Source: UBA8337 sp965662725 | GTDB taxonomy: Bacteria; Pseudomonadota; Alphaproteobacteria; RS24 | DNA: 64,000 bases | Assembly (NCBI GenBank): GCA_965662725.1 | Contig: CBFIIT010000002.1 | Coordinates: 1-64,000, forward strand | Direction: 5' to 3' | Shown here: positions 8,314-17,957 of the stretch, piece after piece | Numbering within the stretch: position 1 is the first letter of the stretch | How the letters are laid out: the number at the start of each line of letters is the position of its first letter | Notes under the pieces: generated by a model | The model's database searches: none | What the model was told of the DNA's origin: nothing | What the model saw: the letters and a program-made list of their open reading frames with translations, nothing else | Made by a program: the position numbers and the translations under genes

Positions 8314-10599
8314 CTATTTACTCAACGCAATATAATGCCCGTCCCAATCGGTATCGGGCGAGTTTTCACGATAATATTGTATACGATTTACCAGCATCGC
8401 GTAATACCCTGCCAAAGCGTCATATTGAGCGGCAAGGGATTTGGCCTGCTGTTCGGCGGCATCCCAATTTTGCCCGCGATAATCGGCCAGCAATTTTTCC
8501 TGGCCGGCAACAAGCGGCGCATAATCATCGGCCTCGGCAATTTCCGTTCCGCCAATCACCGCATAAATGCGTTCCGGCAGCACTTTGCCTTTCAATGCGA
8601 TTAAATCCAGCTCCAAAAACGCCAAGGGCGGAGCACCGGCATCAATCGAGGCTTTTGCTGCTTGATAAGTGCTTTCCCCGATAAGGATGATTTGCGCATA
8701 ATCCTTGGTCTGGCCTTCAAGCCGGGCGGCGACATTAACCGTATCGCCCATAACCGAATAATTGAAACGCTGGTCTGAGCCGACATTGCCGACCAGTGTC
8801 GGACCGGTATTTAAGCCAATGCCGACTTTCACTTCTCCGTCAAAGCCGCCAAGCAGCGGGTCAGTGCGCAAGGTTTTATTCACCTCAATCAAGGCGGCGC
8901 GCATATCCAAAGTAGCGCAGCAAGCCTCATAAGCATGATTTTCGACCGTCGCCGGTGCATTCCAGAAAGCCATAATATTATCGCCGATATATTTATCGAT
9001 AGTGCCGGCGCGGTTTTGAATAACCGTCGACATGCCGGTCAGGAAAATATTAATCACATGGGTGAGTTTTTCCGGCGCATCGGCAAAGGTTTCTGAAATG
9101 CTGGTAAAACCGCGAATATCGCAAAACAAAATCGTCAAATCACGGGTTTCACCGCCCAGTTTCAACTTGTCAGGGTCGGCGGCAATTTGCTCGACCATAT
9201 CGGGGGCGAGATAATATTGAAACGCATTGCGCACTTCACGCCGCTCGCGTGCGGTTTCCAGATAATGCAAAAATGCGGCGGTCAAGAAAGTTAAAAAGGC
9301 CGATAGGGCCGGTGTTGCCGGATCTATTAAAATCAGATTATCGCTGAATTGTTGCCAAGAAACATAGCCGCCAATAGCGATGGAAATGAGCATGAAGCTG
9401 ATGCCGGGCACTAATGAAAAACGGTAAACCATAAAAATCAAAATCAGGCCGGAGATAAAACTCGCAATGCCCTCATAGAGCTGAACCCAAATCGGCCGCG
9501 TCAAAAACGTGCCGGCAATGATTTGCTGCACAGTTTGAATATGTACTTCCACCCCCGGCGTTGCTTGGTTGAGCGGGGTCGCACGAATATCTTTCAAACC
9601 GGCGGCGCTGGTGCCGATAAAGGCAATTTTGCCGGACAGCCGCATCACGTCAAAATCGGGCTGTAAAATCTCATAAGCCGATATGGTGTCAATTTGCTCG
9701 CTGGGTGCATAATAAAGACGCATGCTGCCATCCGGCTCAATCGGCGTAATGATTTGCCCGACCTTCAGCCGCGACAGGCCAAAGCCCGATGTATAAGCCC
9801 CTTCGCCGCGCACATCAGAGGCGCGCAAAACAATGGAACCGGCTCGTTGCGCCACGCGCAGACTTTCCAAAGCAAGGCTGGGATAGACATTTTCCCCGGC
9901 CCGAAACAACAATGAGGCACGGCGAATAATCCCGTCATTATCAATACGCGCATTAATCGAACCGAGGCCGACCGCGTTGTCATTCAGCACCGCCCGATTG
10001 GCGATGGCATAATTGCTGGACGGCACAGAGCGCATCGGGTCAATGCCCTCATTTTCATCCATTGCCTGCGCGCGCACGGCGACCCCGGCTTTGGGACTGG
10101 GCAGGGTCGAGACCTCATCATTCATCATCGTCGCCATCACCACCGGCGCATTGGCCATTGCGCGGCCAAAAGCATCATCGGGGCTGGTGATTTGTGCGTT
10201 CACCGCCGCTTGCAAGGCCTCCCATGCTTTCGGGTCGGCTTCATTCAACAGGGTTTGCCAAATCGGCAAAATTTCACTGGGCGCCGTGCGATCCGGTTCG
10301 GTGAACAAAATATCGAAAGCAATAGCGGCGCTGCCTGCGACAGTCATTTTTTCGACCAAATCGGCAAAAATGCTACGCGGCCAAGGAAACTGGCCAATGC
10401 GCTGAAGGCTCGCCTCATCAATATCGATGAACACCACCGGACTGTCATTTTCAACCCGCGGCTGCCAACGATTATATTGGTCAAAAACCAAATTGCGGGT
10501 GAATTCAACCGGATAGGGTTGCCACAATTGCAACAGCACCGAAGCGGTTAAAACCACTAACGGGATGAACAGATTTTTTAGCTGTTTCAAAAAACGCAT
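8314..10599 (-). CDS. CHASE2 adenylate/guanylate cyclase (class III)
   Basis: Membrane-bound signalling cyclase of 761 residues. An N-terminal helix is followed by an extracytoplasmic CHASE2 sensor domain (about residues 30-370, with DIDEASLQRIGQFPWPRS and GTSAAGLKDIRATPL), then three membrane helices (about 375-450), then a class III cyclase domain (about 480-670). Catalytic features are visible: the metal Asp in FCDIRGFT, the second metal Asp in KYIGDNIMAFWN, and the transition-state Asn/Arg in GDTVNVAARLEG. The Lys in DKYIGD supports purine binding; ATP is the more common substrate in this family, but sequence alone does not exclude GTP. The C-terminal 90 residues form a helical tail. It probably forms an operon with the downstream metallo-hydrolase gene. 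Confidence 0.9.
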   Translation of the reverse strand: MRFLKQLKNLFIPLVVLTASVLLQLWQPYPVEFTRNLVFDQYNRWQPRVENDSPVVFIDIDEASLQRIGQFPWPRSIFADLVEKMTVAGSAAIAFDILFTEPDRTAPSEILPIWQTLLNEADPKAWEALQAAVNAQITSPDDAFGRAMANAPVVMATMMNDEVSTLPSPKAGVAVRAQAMDENEGIDPMRSVPSSNYAIANRAVLNDNAVGLGSINARIDNDGIIRRASLLFRAGENVYPSLALESLRVAQRAGSIVLRASDVRGEGAYTSGFGLSRLKVGQIITPIEPDGSMRLYYAPSEQIDTISAYEILQPDFDVMRLSGKIAFIGTSAAGLKDIRATPLNQATPGVEVHIQTVQQIIAGTFLTRPIWVQLYEGIASFISGLILIFMVYRFSLVPGISFMLISIAIGGYVSWQQFSDNLILIDPATPALSAFLTFLTAAFLHYLETARERREVRNAFQYYLAPDMVEQIAADPDKLKLGGETRDLTILFCDIRGFTSISETFADAPEKLTHVINIFLTGMSTVIQNRAGTIDKYIGDNIMAFWNAPATVENHAYEACCATLDMRAALIEVNKTLRTDPLLGGFDGEVKVGIGLNTGPTLVGNVGSDQRFNYSVMGDTVNVAARLEGQTKDYAQIILIGESTYQAAKASIDAGAPPLAFLELDLIALKGKVLPERIYAVIGGTEIAEADDYAPLVAGQEKLLADYRGQNWDAAEQQAKSLAAQYDALAGYYAMLVNRIQYYRENSPDTDWDGHYIALSK

Positions 10600-10631
10600 A
10601 AACCACTCCGAAGTGGCTCAGATTATCACTG

Positions 10632-11438
10632 TTAAGCGTCCCTATTCCAAGGGTTTTTACCATCATTTGGATTTATCTGACGCGGTGCGGCGGGGCGTTT
10701 GCCGGTATTGGGCACATGCGAGGGGCCGCTTGTGCGGCTGAAGGCTTTGCTACGCGGCTTTTGAAAGAACTTTACCTGTGGGCGTTTGAAAAACGGTATC
10801 AGCACCATGCCTGCAATCATTGAGTAAATATGCACATCATAAGCGACATTGCCTTGCGGGTTTAAAAAGCCGCTTACTTGGCCGAACAGCCAAAAGGCGA
10901 AAATCAGAATTGCCGGAATGTTAAACGCGCGAAAGAAGATGAAAAACCCGACCAGTGTTTTGATATTGGCACGCGGCCATAGCAAAATATAAGCGCCGAT
11001 CATTGCCGAGCAGACGCCGCTCAATCCGACCAATGGAATTTCACTGCCCGGATTGGCCAAGCCGTGCCCCAATGTTCCAACCGTGCCGGTGATAATGGCA
11101 AAGGCGATGAATTTCGGACCATGACCAATGGCGTCTTCAACATTATCGGCCAGCAAATACATAACAAATAAATTACCGAAAATATGCATAAAGCCGCCAT
11201 GGCTGATCATTGTGGTCAGCAGCGTCAATGAAACCGGTAAGGGCGAAATGCCGTGCTCAAGGCTTGGGTCATAACCGTCAAATAAACGCGCCGGAATAAA
11301 CCCATATTCCAAAATTGTTTCCGGTGGTCGGCCCATCTGATAGCCGAAAAACCACAACAGACACAGGGCCATAATGGCATAGGTCAAATACGGCTTTCGA
11401 AAGCTCGGATTTTCATCATAAAGGGGCAAAAACCACAT
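10632..11438 (-). CDS. Rhomboid family intramembrane serine protease
   Basis: A polytopic membrane protein of 268 residues. ISHGGFMHIFGNLFVMYLLADNVED matches the rhomboid HGxxxHxxGNxxxLxxxGxxxE region in TM2. GLSGVCSAMIG contains the GxSG catalytic serine, and HIYSMIAGM carries the catalytic histidine of the last core helix. The N-terminus starts with short polar residues, then the first membrane helix; the C-terminus is a basic, proline-rich cytoplasmic tail (KRPQVKFFQKPRSKAF). Substrates cannot be predicted. It lies between the cyclase and M16 peptidase genes on the same strand, spaced by 30-40 bases each side. Confidence 0.88.
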   Translation of the reverse strand: MWFLPLYDENPSFRKPYLTYAIMALCLLWFFGYQMGRPPETILEYGFIPARLFDGYDPSLEHGISPLPVSLTLLTTMISHGGFMHIFGNLFVMYLLADNVEDAIGHGPKFIAFAIITGTVGTLGHGLANPGSEIPLVGLSGVCSAMIGAYILLWPRANIKTLVGFFIFFRAFNIPAILIFAFWLFGQVSGFLNPQGNVAYDVHIYSMIAGMVLIPFFKRPQVKFFQKPRSKAFSRTSGPSHVPNTGKRPAAPRQINPNDGKNPWNRDA

Positions 11439-11474
11439 CGCTAAACACTATAGGGCGGGGCGATAATGCGCAAA

Positions 11475-12776
11475 TCAATCAAGCGATACAGAGGTCTCGC
11501 CGACCGATACAACCAGCAAACCGTCTGCATTGAGGCGCTGGGCGGCGCGCTGCACATCTTCGCGCGTCACCCGATTAATATTGTCATTGCGGGTTTTGAA
11601 ATAGCTGGCCGGCCAGCCATTTAACTGAATGCCAAGTAATTGTCCGGCAATTTTCGACCCGCTGTCAAAGCGCAACGCATAGGCACCGGTCAAATAGGTT
11701 TTCGCCGCATCCAGCCGTTCTTGGCTAACACCTTTTTGGCCGATACGACGAATTTCAGCGCGAATGACATCCATTGCTTGCTGCGCGGTTTTATTATCAC
11801 TGGCGACGGCGCCGTTCCATAAAGCCGCATGATTGAAGTTTGATGTGCCGCTATAAACGCTATAGGCCAGCCCGCGTGCCTCGCGCACTTGTTCGGTCAG
11901 GCGCGAAGAAAAGCCGCTGCCGCCAAGAATATTATTCATCACGAAATCAGCGAAGAAATCAGGGTCATTATAGCCGACGCCATTATGCGCAAAGACGATG
12001 CTGGTTTGTGGGCCGCGTCGCTGGACATGGCGCGCCTGCGGGCCTTTTGCGACACTAACATCACTCACGGTCGGTATATTGCCATGTGGTGGCAGCGCGC
12101 CAAATGCGTCTTGCATCAGGCGGCGCAATTCGCTGCGGCTGATATCGCCGACAATCGCCAGCGTCAGCCCGTCACGGGCAAAAATATCCTGATAATGCTG
12201 CCGAATATCAGCCGCGCTCATGGCGGCCAGACTTTCCGCTGTGCCGTTTTTCGCGCGGCCATAAGGGTGCGCGTTAAACGCCATTTCCATCAATTGAAGA
12301 TTGGCAATATTGCGCGGGCTTTGTTGCGCGCGGCGAATGGCGGTTGCCTGCTCTTGCTTCATCCGCGCCACTGCCTCATCGTCAAAACGCGGGGCCGTCA
12401 CTGCCATGCGCAATAAGCGCAAGCACATATGCCGATAGTCATTCAGGCAGCGCAATGTGCCGGTCAGATGATCGCGACTTGCATCAAACCCAAGTGAAAC
12501 GACATTATCAGCCATGGCTTGCTGAAAAGCCCGTGCCGGCAAATCACCGGCGCCCTCATTCATCAGCCGCGCCACCATCATGGTCAGGCCGGGCAGGTTT
12601 TGCGGGTCGCTGGCCGTGCCGCCGCGCCACGCCATTTTTACGGTCAAAAGCGGCAGGCTGTCATCGCTGACCAGCCACGCGGTCATGCCGTTTTTTTCGA
12701 CCACTTGCACCGGCGGGGCGGCTATAGCGGTCCCCGAGATAAAGGCAGTTATCAGAAAACCGATGATGAATTTCAT
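11475..12776 (-). CDS. M16 family peptidase, non-catalytic partner
   Basis: Exported M16 (insulinase/pitrilysin) protein of 433 residues. The signal peptide MKFIIGFLITAFISGTAIA ends at an AA site. The fold is visible (AWRGGTASDPQNLPGLTMMVARLMNEGAG at the start, ARGLAYSVYSGTSNFNHAA near the C-terminus), but the zinc motif HxxEH is replaced by MMVARLM, so it cannot bind zinc in the usual way. It carries the C-terminal RxxY-like region, as expected of the regulatory subunit of heterodimeric M16 enzymes. Its ATG overlaps the stop of the active partner by four bases (12773-12776), so the two are surely co-translated and probably form a periplasmic heterodimer. Confidence 0.88.
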   Translation of the reverse strand: MKFIIGFLITAFISGTAIAAPPVQVVEKNGMTAWLVSDDSLPLLTVKMAWRGGTASDPQNLPGLTMMVARLMNEGAGDLPARAFQQAMADNVVSLGFDASRDHLTGTLRCLNDYRHMCLRLLRMAVTAPRFDDEAVARMKQEQATAIRRAQQSPRNIANLQLMEMAFNAHPYGRAKNGTAESLAAMSAADIRQHYQDIFARDGLTLAIVGDISRSELRRLMQDAFGALPPHGNIPTVSDVSVAKGPQARHVQRRGPQTSIVFAHNGVGYNDPDFFADFVMNNILGGSGFSSRLTEQVREARGLAYSVYSGTSNFNHAALWNGAVASDNKTAQQAMDVIRAEIRRIGQKGVSQERLDAAKTYLTGAYALRFDSGSKIAGQLLGIQLNGWPASYFKTRNDNINRVTREDVQRAAQRLNADGLLVVSVGETSVSLD

Positions 12777-14140
12777 TGCTGCGCCTCATTTTTTATCGGC
12801 GCCATTAAATGGCCGGTAATGGAATGGCGGCGGTCGAGAAACGCTTTGGCAACGCGCTGCACATCGGCGGTGCTGACCGCCTCAACCTGTTGCGGCCAAG
12901 CCAGCACATCGGCAGGGCTTTGCTTCAACATGGCGGCGCGGCCGAAAATATTGGCCATGCTCTGCTGGCTGTCACGGGCAAAAATCAAATTCGAGACCAA
13001 TTGTCGTTTGGCCCGTTGTAATTCCGCCTGTGTTGCGGGGCGGGTTTTCATTTGGTTAATTTCCGCTTCAATAGCGGCAGCCAAAGTTTCAAACGCCACA
13101 CCCGGCACGGGCGAGGCATAAATGCCGAACTCGCCATTATTAAGTCTCGCGCTATCGGCATAAGCACCGGCGCTGACGGCCAATTTTTTCTCAACCACCA
13201 AAGATTGATAAAGCCGACCGGTCAGCCCGCCGCTTAAAATTTCCGCCAGCACATGCGCAGCGGCGAAATCAATATCGCGGCTTTTGTCATATTGCGGCAG
13301 CCGATAAAGCCGCTGCCAGCTTGCTTGTCGCACACGATTATCGGCCCGCACTTCCGGCCGGTCATAATCGGCTACAGTTAATTCAGTTGCAGCAATACGC
13401 GGCGCAGGCGGCTTACCGCTGGGCTTTAACGGCCCGTAATGGGTTTCAGCCAGCGATTTTACTTCTGCCAATCGCACCGCACCGGCGACCACCAAAACCG
13501 CATTATCAGGGGCGTAATAGCGGCGATAAAAATCCGCCGCATCATCTGCATTGAGCTTTTCAATTTCATCGCGCCAACCGATAACCGGCACTTCATATGC
13601 CGTGCCACAATGCAGGCGGTTGCGCATTTTTTCACGCAGCAATGATGTCGGTCGCCCATCAACCCGCATCGAGCGTTCTTCCAAAATCACATCGCGCTCA
13701 ACCGCCACAATATCCGGTGCAATGATGAGCTTTTGCATGCGCTCGGCTTCCATTTGCATCACCCGCCCCAGCTTGTCTTTGCTGATGCGCTGAAAATAGG
13801 CGGTGAAATCATATGAGGTGAAGGCATTATCTTGCCCACCAAGTCGCGCGACAATTTTTGAGAAATCACCGGAGGCGATATTCTCAGTGCCGCGAAACAT
13901 CAGGTGTTCAAAGAAATGCGCAATCCCCGATTTGCCTTTCGGCTCATCGGCAGAGCCGACGCGATACCACAACATATGCGTCACCACATCGGCGCGAAAA
14001 TCCGGAATAACGATAATCTCAAGGCCATTATCAAGCCGCGCTGTTTCAACCTGTGGCCCATTAGGTGCAGTGTCGCAAGCCGTTAAAGCCAGCCCGATAA
14101 AAGTTGTCAGGATGATGAGCGGTGAACGTATCATCGCCAT
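12773..14140 (-). CDS. M16 family zinc peptidase, catalytic subunit (lipoprotein)
   Basis: Zinc peptidase of about 455 residues. HFFEHLMFRGTE contains the inverted zinc motif HxxEH, and the downstream glutamate lies in the conserved VERDVILEERSMR region. The N-terminus from ATG 14140 (MAMIRSPLIILTTFIGLALTAC) is a lipoprotein signal with lipobox LTAC, so the enzyme is probably tethered to a membrane facing the periplasm. A longer frame starting at 14212 would bury this signal behind a basic stretch and overlap the upstream gene by 62 bases, so I prefer 14140. It is coupled to the non-catalytic partner downstream. Order lspA, DUF3035 lipoprotein, M16, M16 is common in alphaproteobacteria. Confidence 0.9.
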   Translation of the reverse strand: MAMIRSPLIILTTFIGLALTACDTAPNGPQVETARLDNGLEIIVIPDFRADVVTHMLWYRVGSADEPKGKSGIAHFFEHLMFRGTENIASGDFSKIVARLGGQDNAFTSYDFTAYFQRISKDKLGRVMQMEAERMQKLIIAPDIVAVERDVILEERSMRVDGRPTSLLREKMRNRLHCGTAYEVPVIGWRDEIEKLNADDAADFYRRYYAPDNAVLVVAGAVRLAEVKSLAETHYGPLKPSGKPPAPRIAATELTVADYDRPEVRADNRVRQASWQRLYRLPQYDKSRDIDFAAAHVLAEILSGGLTGRLYQSLVVEKKLAVSAGAYADSARLNNGEFGIYASPVPGVAFETLAAAIEAEINQMKTRPATQAELQRAKRQLVSNLIFARDSQQSMANIFGRAAMLKQSPADVLAWPQQVEAVSTADVQRVAKAFLDRRHSITGHLMAPIKNEAQQ

Positions 14141-14150
14141 ATCGCGTCGT

Positions 14151-14558
14151 TTATTGTGATGCCGATGGCGCGCGGTCAGTGACCAGCGTCTCGACCAAAT
14201 CGGCTTCTTCACTTACTTTGCCGCTGCGGCGGTTTTCCAATTCTTCGCGAATGCCGTCACCAAACACGCCGCCGCGAGCGGCTTTTTCAATCAGCCTTGT
14301 TTCAACGCCATCCATCTGCTTGGCTTGCTGCGGTCCTTTCAGGACCACCAATCGCGCTAAATCAGCACCTTGCGGATTGGCCGGGCGGACACTGTTTTGG
14401 GCCGGTGGGCGCAAATTGAAATCAGGCGGAATGATGAGCGGTGCGCGGCGCACAATGTTAAACTCATTCGGTGGATTTTTATTATAACCCAATGAACCGC
14501 AAGCGGCCAAAGCCGGCAAGCAGGCGGAAATCAATGCAAAGCGGAGTAAATTTTTCAT
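14151..14558 (-). CDS. DUF3035 family lipoprotein (BamF-like annotation in some relatives)
   Basis: A 135-residue lipoprotein. The signal MKNLLRFALISACLPALAAC ends in lipobox LAAC, with Cys20 lipidated. The mature part has the family's features: NPPNEFNIVRRAPLIIPPDFNLRPP (the PPDF/LPPP segment), then a short helical tail. Small alphaproteobacterial lipoproteins of this family are sometimes annotated as an outer-membrane assembly subunit; I cannot confirm that role. It lies 45 bases downstream of lspA, whose product matures lipoproteins, and just upstream of the lipoprotein M16 peptidase. Confidence 0.8.
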   Translation of the reverse strand: MKNLLRFALISACLPALAACGSLGYNKNPPNEFNIVRRAPLIIPPDFNLRPPAQNSVRPANPQGADLARLVVLKGPQQAKQMDGVETRLIEKAARGGVFGDGIREELENRRSGKVSEEADLVETLVTDRAPSASQ

Positions 14559-14603
14559 CGCTCGTATATAGCGGATATTGTCGGCATAGCAAAGCCCATC
14601 GCA

Positions 14604-15122
14604 TCAACCATCATCCGGCGCGGTGTCGGTTTCGGTGTTTGCGGGTTTTACGAAAAAAGCGTCATACAGTAATAAGATAACGGCGAGGCTTATCCAAATA
14701 TCGGCCAGATTGAACACATACCAATAATAACCGGCCGCATGCAGCGAAATGAAATCAACCACTGCGCCGTGCCATAAGCGGTCGATTAAATTGCCAATGG
14801 CACCGCCGCAAATGAGCGCATAAGCGAGCGACTGAAAATTATTTTCGGCCCCGCGCATCAAGAAAACAAATACGCCAATCGCGATAATCGATAGGCCGAT
14901 AAGGAAATTGCGACCGGCTGCACCGCCCTCGGAGAACAGCCCATAGCTAATGCCGTAATTCCAAACCAATGTGAAATTAAGAAACGGCAAAACCTGAACG
15001 CTTTCATGCGTCGCAAAACCGGCACCGTAAACAATCGCGATTTTGCTGAGCTGGTCGATTGCGCCAAGAAACAATGTCAGGCCAAGCGCCTGCTGCATGC
15101 TGAGTTGCTTAGCGGGCATCAT
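14604..15122 (-). CDS. lspA: Lipoprotein signal peptidase (signal peptidase II)
   Basis: Inner-membrane aspartic peptidase of 172 residues that removes the signal peptide from diacylglyceryl-modified prolipoproteins. Both catalytic regions are present: GGAIGNLIDRLWHGAVVDF (first Asp in the NxxDR context) and FNLADIWISLAVILL (second Asp in the FNxAD motif). Four membrane helices are visible. The start overlaps the end of ileS by 14 bases, and tandem ATGs at 15122/15119 are both possible. Lipoproteins in the window that would need it include the DUF3035 protein, the active M16 peptidase and the secretin. Confidence 0.96.
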   Translation of the reverse strand: MMPAKQLSMQQALGLTLFLGAIDQLSKIAIVYGAGFATHESVQVLPFLNFTLVWNYGISYGLFSEGGAAGRNFLIGLSIIAIGVFVFLMRGAENNFQSLAYALICGGAIGNLIDRLWHGAVVDFISLHAAGYYWYVFNLADIWISLAVILLLYDAFFVKPANTETDTAPDDG

Positions 15123-17919
15123 ATTCGGCCACCGCCGCTGCGTCGCGCGGGGTCAAATCAGGATAGCCGTCAACCGAGCCGACATCCGGCAAGATTTTCC
15201 AAGAGCGTTGGCATTTTTTGCCCTCCGCCATTTGCGGCACAATAGCGACGCCACTGACATCTTCTAAGCTAAATGCTTCGCTAGGGGCGGCGTCACTGCT
15301 CAGGCTGATTTGTGAAGTGATGCAAATATCGGCCATGTTTTGGCCATCAATCGCCGCCATCAGCACATCATCATGAATATAAACAATCGGGGCCGCTTCG
15401 AGGCTGGAACCGATGCGCTTTTCGCGCCGCTCAATTTCCAAAGCACCGGTGACAACACGGCGCACTTTACGGATATTTTCCCATTTGGCGGCCAGCGCGT
15501 CATCTTGCCAAGCCGCGTCAATCTCGAAGAATTGCTGCAAATGAACACTGTCATCAGAAACGCCGAAGCGCGATTGCCATACTTCTTCCGTGGTGAAGGA
15601 TAAAACCGGCGCAAACCAACGGGTCAAACAATGAAAAGCAATATCCATCACCGTGCGGCAGGCGCGTCGCTCATGGCTGGAGGCGGCGTCGCAATAAAGC
15701 GTGTCTTTGCGAATATCAAAATAGAAAGCCGATAAATCAACCGTCATGAAATTAAACAAGGCCTGATAGATTTTACGGAAATCAAAATGGCTGTAATTCT
15801 CGCGCACCAGCGCGTCCAACTCAGCCAAGCGATGCAGCATGTAACGCTCAAGTTCCGGCATATCGTCAAAGGCGACTTTTTCGTCATCATTAAAGCCCGA
15901 TAGATTGCCCAGCAAAAAGCGGAAGCCATTGCGGATCTTACGATAGGCATCGGTATTGGCTTTGATGATTTCCGGCCCGATACGCTGGTCTTCGGAATAA
16001 TCGCAACTCATTGTCCACAGGCGGATAATTTCAGCGCCGGATTGTTGAATGACTTTTAGCGGGTCAACCGCATTGCCCAGCGATTTCGACATTTTCTTGC
16101 CCTGTTCGGTCATGGTGAAGCCATGAGTGACAACATTTTTATAGGGCGCGGCGCCGCGTGTGGCGCAGGCTTCCAGCAGAGAAGAGTGGAACCAGCCGCG
16201 ATGCTGGTCAGAGCCTTCAAAATAAACATCGGCCGGCCAGCTCAAATCATCGCGTGCTTCCATCACAAAAGCATGGGTGACACCGCTGTCAAACCAGACA
16301 TCGAGAATATCGCTGACCTGCTCATAATCATCGGCATTATATTGTGTGCCGAGAAAGTCTTGCGGGTCGGTATCAAACCAAGCGTCCGCGCCTTTGGCTT
16401 TTACTGCCTCGACAACCCGTGCATTGACCGCATCATCGCGCAACGGTTCTCCGGTTTTCTTATCGACAAAAATCGTCAAGGGCACACCCCAAGCGCGCTG
16501 GCGTGAGACCACCCAATCAGGGCGGTTTTCGATCATTGAGTAAATCCGGTTTTTACCCGCTTGCGGATACCAATTCACCGTATCAATGGCTTTCAACGCC
16601 GTGTCGCGCAAACCGGTTTTCTCCATGGAGATGAACCATTGTGGCGTATTGCGAAAAATCAACGGCGCTTTAGAGCGCCAACTATGTGGATATTGGTGGC
16701 GCAGCTTGCCTTTGGTCAGCAGCGCGTCAGCCTCAACCAATGCGCCGATAACGCTGCCATTTGCGTCGCCATCCTTGCCTTTTTCATCAAGCACGCGCTT
16801 GCCGGCAAAAACCGGAACAGTGTCATAATAAACCCCGGCCTCATCAACCGTGAACGGCACTTCAATATTGTGCTGCATGCCCAATTCAAAGTCATCTTGG
16901 CCATGCCCCGGCGCGATATGCACCAGCCCCGTGCCGGTTTCATCAGTAACGAAATCACCGGCCAAGACCGGCACATCAAACTCATAACCATGCTCAACCA
17001 ATGGGTGATTGCAGGTCAGGTCGGAAGGGTCAATATCTTGCAGGCGTTGATAATCTTCAATTTGCGCCGCTTGCATGACTTGCGCTGCAAGATTATCGCA
17101 TAACACCAATTGCGCGCCATTGGCCGCATAGAGCCCATAAGTCAGACCGGCTGAATAGGCGATGGCGCGATTGCCGGGAATGGTCCATGGCGTCGTTGTC
17201 CAAATTACCGCGAATGTATTATCCATGCCTTGCACCGGAAATTTGACAAAAATCGTCGGCGAAACATGCTCTTCATATTCCACTTCCGCTTCAGCCAAGG
17301 CGGTTTTTTCAACCACTGACCACATTACCGGTTTGGAGCCGCGATAAAGCGACCCGTCCATGATGAACTTCTGAAATTCGGCAACAATCACCGCTTCCGC
17401 CTCAAAGGCCATGGTCGTATAGGGGTTTTCCCAATCGCCCAAAATGCCAAGCCGTTGAAATTGCTCGGACTGAACATTGACCCATTTATCGGCAAATTGC
17501 CGACATTGGGCGCGAAACTCACCGGCCGGCACATCGTCTTTATCTTTGCCTTGATTGCGATATTGTTCTTCAATTTTCCATTCAATCGGCAGGCCGTGGC
17601 AATCCCATCCCGGCACATAAACCGCATCGCGCCCCATCATTTGATGCGCGCGCACAATCACATCTTTCAAAATTTTATTTAGCGAATGGCCGATATGAAT
17701 ATCGCCATTGGCATAGGGTGGGCCGTCATGCAGCACGAATTTTTCGCGGCCTTTCGCATCAGCGCGCAATTTTTCATACAGGCCGATTTTTTGCCAATGC
17801 GCCAGCATATCCGGCTCGCGCTTCGGCAATCCGGCTTTCATCGGAAAATCGGTTTGCGGCAAGTTCAGCGTCTCGCGCCAATCTCGCTGATTTGTCTCAG
17901 AATTTGTTTCGTCACTCAT
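15109..17919 (-). CDS. ileS: Isoleucyl-tRNA synthetase
   Basis: Cytoplasmic class I synthetase of 936 residues that charges tRNA-Ile. The HIGH motif is in PPYANGDIHIGHSLNK near residue 70 and KMSKS in EQGKKMSKSLGNAVDP near residue 608. WTTTPWTIPGNRAI marks the CP1 editing domain that clears mischarged valine. The C-terminus lacks the four-cysteine zinc site of E. coli IleS: only one cysteine remains (KCQRSW). It is the third gene of the minus-strand set with ribF upstream and lspA overlapping downstream. Confidence 0.97.
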   Translation of the reverse strand: MSDETNSETNQRDWRETLNLPQTDFPMKAGLPKREPDMLAHWQKIGLYEKLRADAKGREKFVLHDGPPYANGDIHIGHSLNKILKDVIVRAHQMMGRDAVYVPGWDCHGLPIEWKIEEQYRNQGKDKDDVPAGEFRAQCRQFADKWVNVQSEQFQRLGILGDWENPYTTMAFEAEAVIVAEFQKFIMDGSLYRGSKPVMWSVVEKTALAEAEVEYEEHVSPTIFVKFPVQGMDNTFAVIWTTTPWTIPGNRAIAYSAGLTYGLYAANGAQLVLCDNLAAQVMQAAQIEDYQRLQDIDPSDLTCNHPLVEHGYEFDVPVLAGDFVTDETGTGLVHIAPGHGQDDFELGMQHNIEVPFTVDEAGVYYDTVPVFAGKRVLDEKGKDGDANGSVIGALVEADALLTKGKLRHQYPHSWRSKAPLIFRNTPQWFISMEKTGLRDTALKAIDTVNWYPQAGKNRIYSMIENRPDWVVSRQRAWGVPLTIFVDKKTGEPLRDDAVNARVVEAVKAKGADAWFDTDPQDFLGTQYNADDYEQVSDILDVWFDSGVTHAFVMEARDDLSWPADVYFEGSDQHRGWFHSSLLEACATRGAAPYKNVVTHGFTMTEQGKKMSKSLGNAVDPLKVIQQSGAEIIRLWTMSCDYSEDQRIGPEIIKANTDAYRKIRNGFRFLLGNLSGFNDDEKVAFDDMPELERYMLHRLAELDALVRENYSHFDFRKIYQALFNFMTVDLSAFYFDIRKDTLYCDAASSHERRACRTVMDIAFHCLTRWFAPVLSFTTEEVWQSRFGVSDDSVHLQQFFEIDAAWQDDALAAKWENIRKVRRVVTGALEIERREKRIGSSLEAAPIVYIHDDVLMAAIDGQNMADICITSQISLSSDAAPSEAFSLEDVSGVAIVPQMAEGKKCQRSWKILPDVGSVDGYPDLTPRDAAAVAEYDAR

Positions 17920-17957
17920 GCTCGATTCCTATTTCAGGCCTTGTAGCAATAGCGGCC

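Noticed and set aside
12519..13121. 200-codon plus-strand frame between the two M16 genes
   Set aside because: It crosses antisense through the overlap of two confirmed peptidase genes and has no recognisable features.
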